DNA of 64,000 nt from Polaribacter sp. BM10 (GTDB taxonomy: Bacteria; Bacteroidota; Bacteroidia; Flavobacteriales; Flavobacteriaceae). How positions within the stretch are numbered: the first letter of the stretch is position 1; the number at the start of each line of letters is the position of its first letter. The notes beneath the pieces were generated by a model. The model did not search any database and had not been told where the DNA came from. It saw only the letters and a program-made list of their open reading frames with translations. The DNA lies in contig NZ_CP019704.1 of NCBI RefSeq assembly GCF_002005425.1, positions 248,001 through 312,000 of the forward strand, given 5' to 3'. Below are positions 63,706 to 64,000 of the stretch, piece after piece. Both the position numbers and the translations under genes were made by a program.

Positions 63706-64000
63706 ATGAGTAATTACCACATAAAACATCTAGAAGAATACTATCAAGTATACAGAAAGTCTATTAGAGAGCCAGAAAATTTTTGGGAAGAAATAGCCGA
63801 AGAGCATTTTGTTTGGCGAAAAAAATGGGATAAAGTTTTAGAGTGGGATTTCTCGAAACCAGAAATAAAATGGTTTCAAGGTGCTAAATTAAATATTACA
63901 GAAAATTGTATTGATAGACATTTGGCAACTCGAGGAGATAAAACTGCTATTTTATTTGAGCCAAATAATCCAGATGAAGCTGCAGAACATATAACTTATA
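63706..64000 (+). CDS. acs: Acetyl-CoA synthetase, N-terminal end (partial)
   Basis: The first 98 residues of an Acs-type enzyme, cut by the window edge. MSNYHIKHLEEYYQVYRKSI, then PENFWEEIAEEHFVWRKKWDKVLEWDF, then WFQGAKLNITENCIDRHL (landmarks NFWEEIAE and NITENCIDRHL) are the conserved beginning of acetate-CoA ligases. It activates acetate to acetyl-CoA through acetyl-AMP; the ATP-binding and acylated Lys regions lie outside the window. It is divergent from the TSUP gene, 54 bases apart. Confidence 0.9.
   Translation, partial: MSNYHIKHLEEYYQVYRKSIREPENFWEEIAEEHFVWRKKWDKVLEWDFSKPEIKWFQGAKLNITENCIDRHLATRGDKTAILFEPNNPDEAAEHITY

Overview
The window is a strongly AT-rich stretch of ordinary chromosome from a member of the Flavobacteriia, most likely a marine Polaribacter/Tenacibaculum-type genus. 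The evidence is the gliding-motility pair gldF/gldG, many short Sec or lipobox leaders typical of Bacteroidota, -7 elements of the Bacteroidota type (TAnnTTTG), almost no Shine-Dalgarno sequences, a DUF2911 protein, a head-GIN protein, and a eukaryote-length PurC. I see no rRNA, CRISPR array, insertion sequence, integrase or phage gene. The only RNA genes are three tRNAs.

Layout. 1-13345: the end of an EamA transporter gene, accA, a thioredoxin-type lipoprotein, clpC, gyrA, a TPR protein, an NlpC/P60 hydrolase, a thiolase and a PgpH-type HD phosphodiesterase. 13376-13758: a tRNA-Ser/Pro/Arg transcription unit with a near-consensus promoter and a terminator. 13930-16896: a lone large SF1 helicase beside the tRNAs, the most accessory-looking gene here. 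16984-33565: a long minus-strand block with a small lipoprotein, a glycine-rich three-repeat surface protein, an FdhF/YdeP molybdoenzyme and FdhD, a methyltransferase, an AI-2E family permease, a duplicated-domain membrane protein, an RluA-type pseudouridine synthase, a tricorn-like protease, a VOC protein, Ggt and AcpH. 33635-43127: dnaN, then a plus-strand run with a PIG-L deacetylase, a 35-residue membrane peptide, a sodium:solute symporter, a Gfo/Idh/MocA oxidoreductase and lon. 43277-51365: a sensor-domain gene broken by one stop codon, a thioesterase, a GlmU-like protein, a four-gene ECF sigma operon, DUF2911 and an ACR3 arsenite pump. 51551-56978: an epimerase-like protein and a six-gene minus-strand operon ending in gldF-gldG. 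57108-64000: phoH, a membrane protein, purC, fabV, two unknown overlapping genes, terC, a TSUP permease and the start of acs.

The points most worth a second look are these. clpC and lon, two AAA+ proteolysis genes about 35 kb apart, both carry a -24/-12 sequence of the sigma-54 type and a short TGTCA/TGACA inverted repeat. The ClpC C-terminus is a Glu-Ser hexanucleotide repeat whose stop codon lies inside the repeat itself. A secreted barrel-like protein is built from three copies of a glycine-rich unit of about 160 residues and is coupled to a molybdopterin oxidoreductase. A 35-residue membrane peptide is tightly coupled to an SSS symporter, directly after a structured intergenic repeat. I did not find a clear multi-gene defence or biosynthetic system; the best candidates for undescribed biology are these smaller units.
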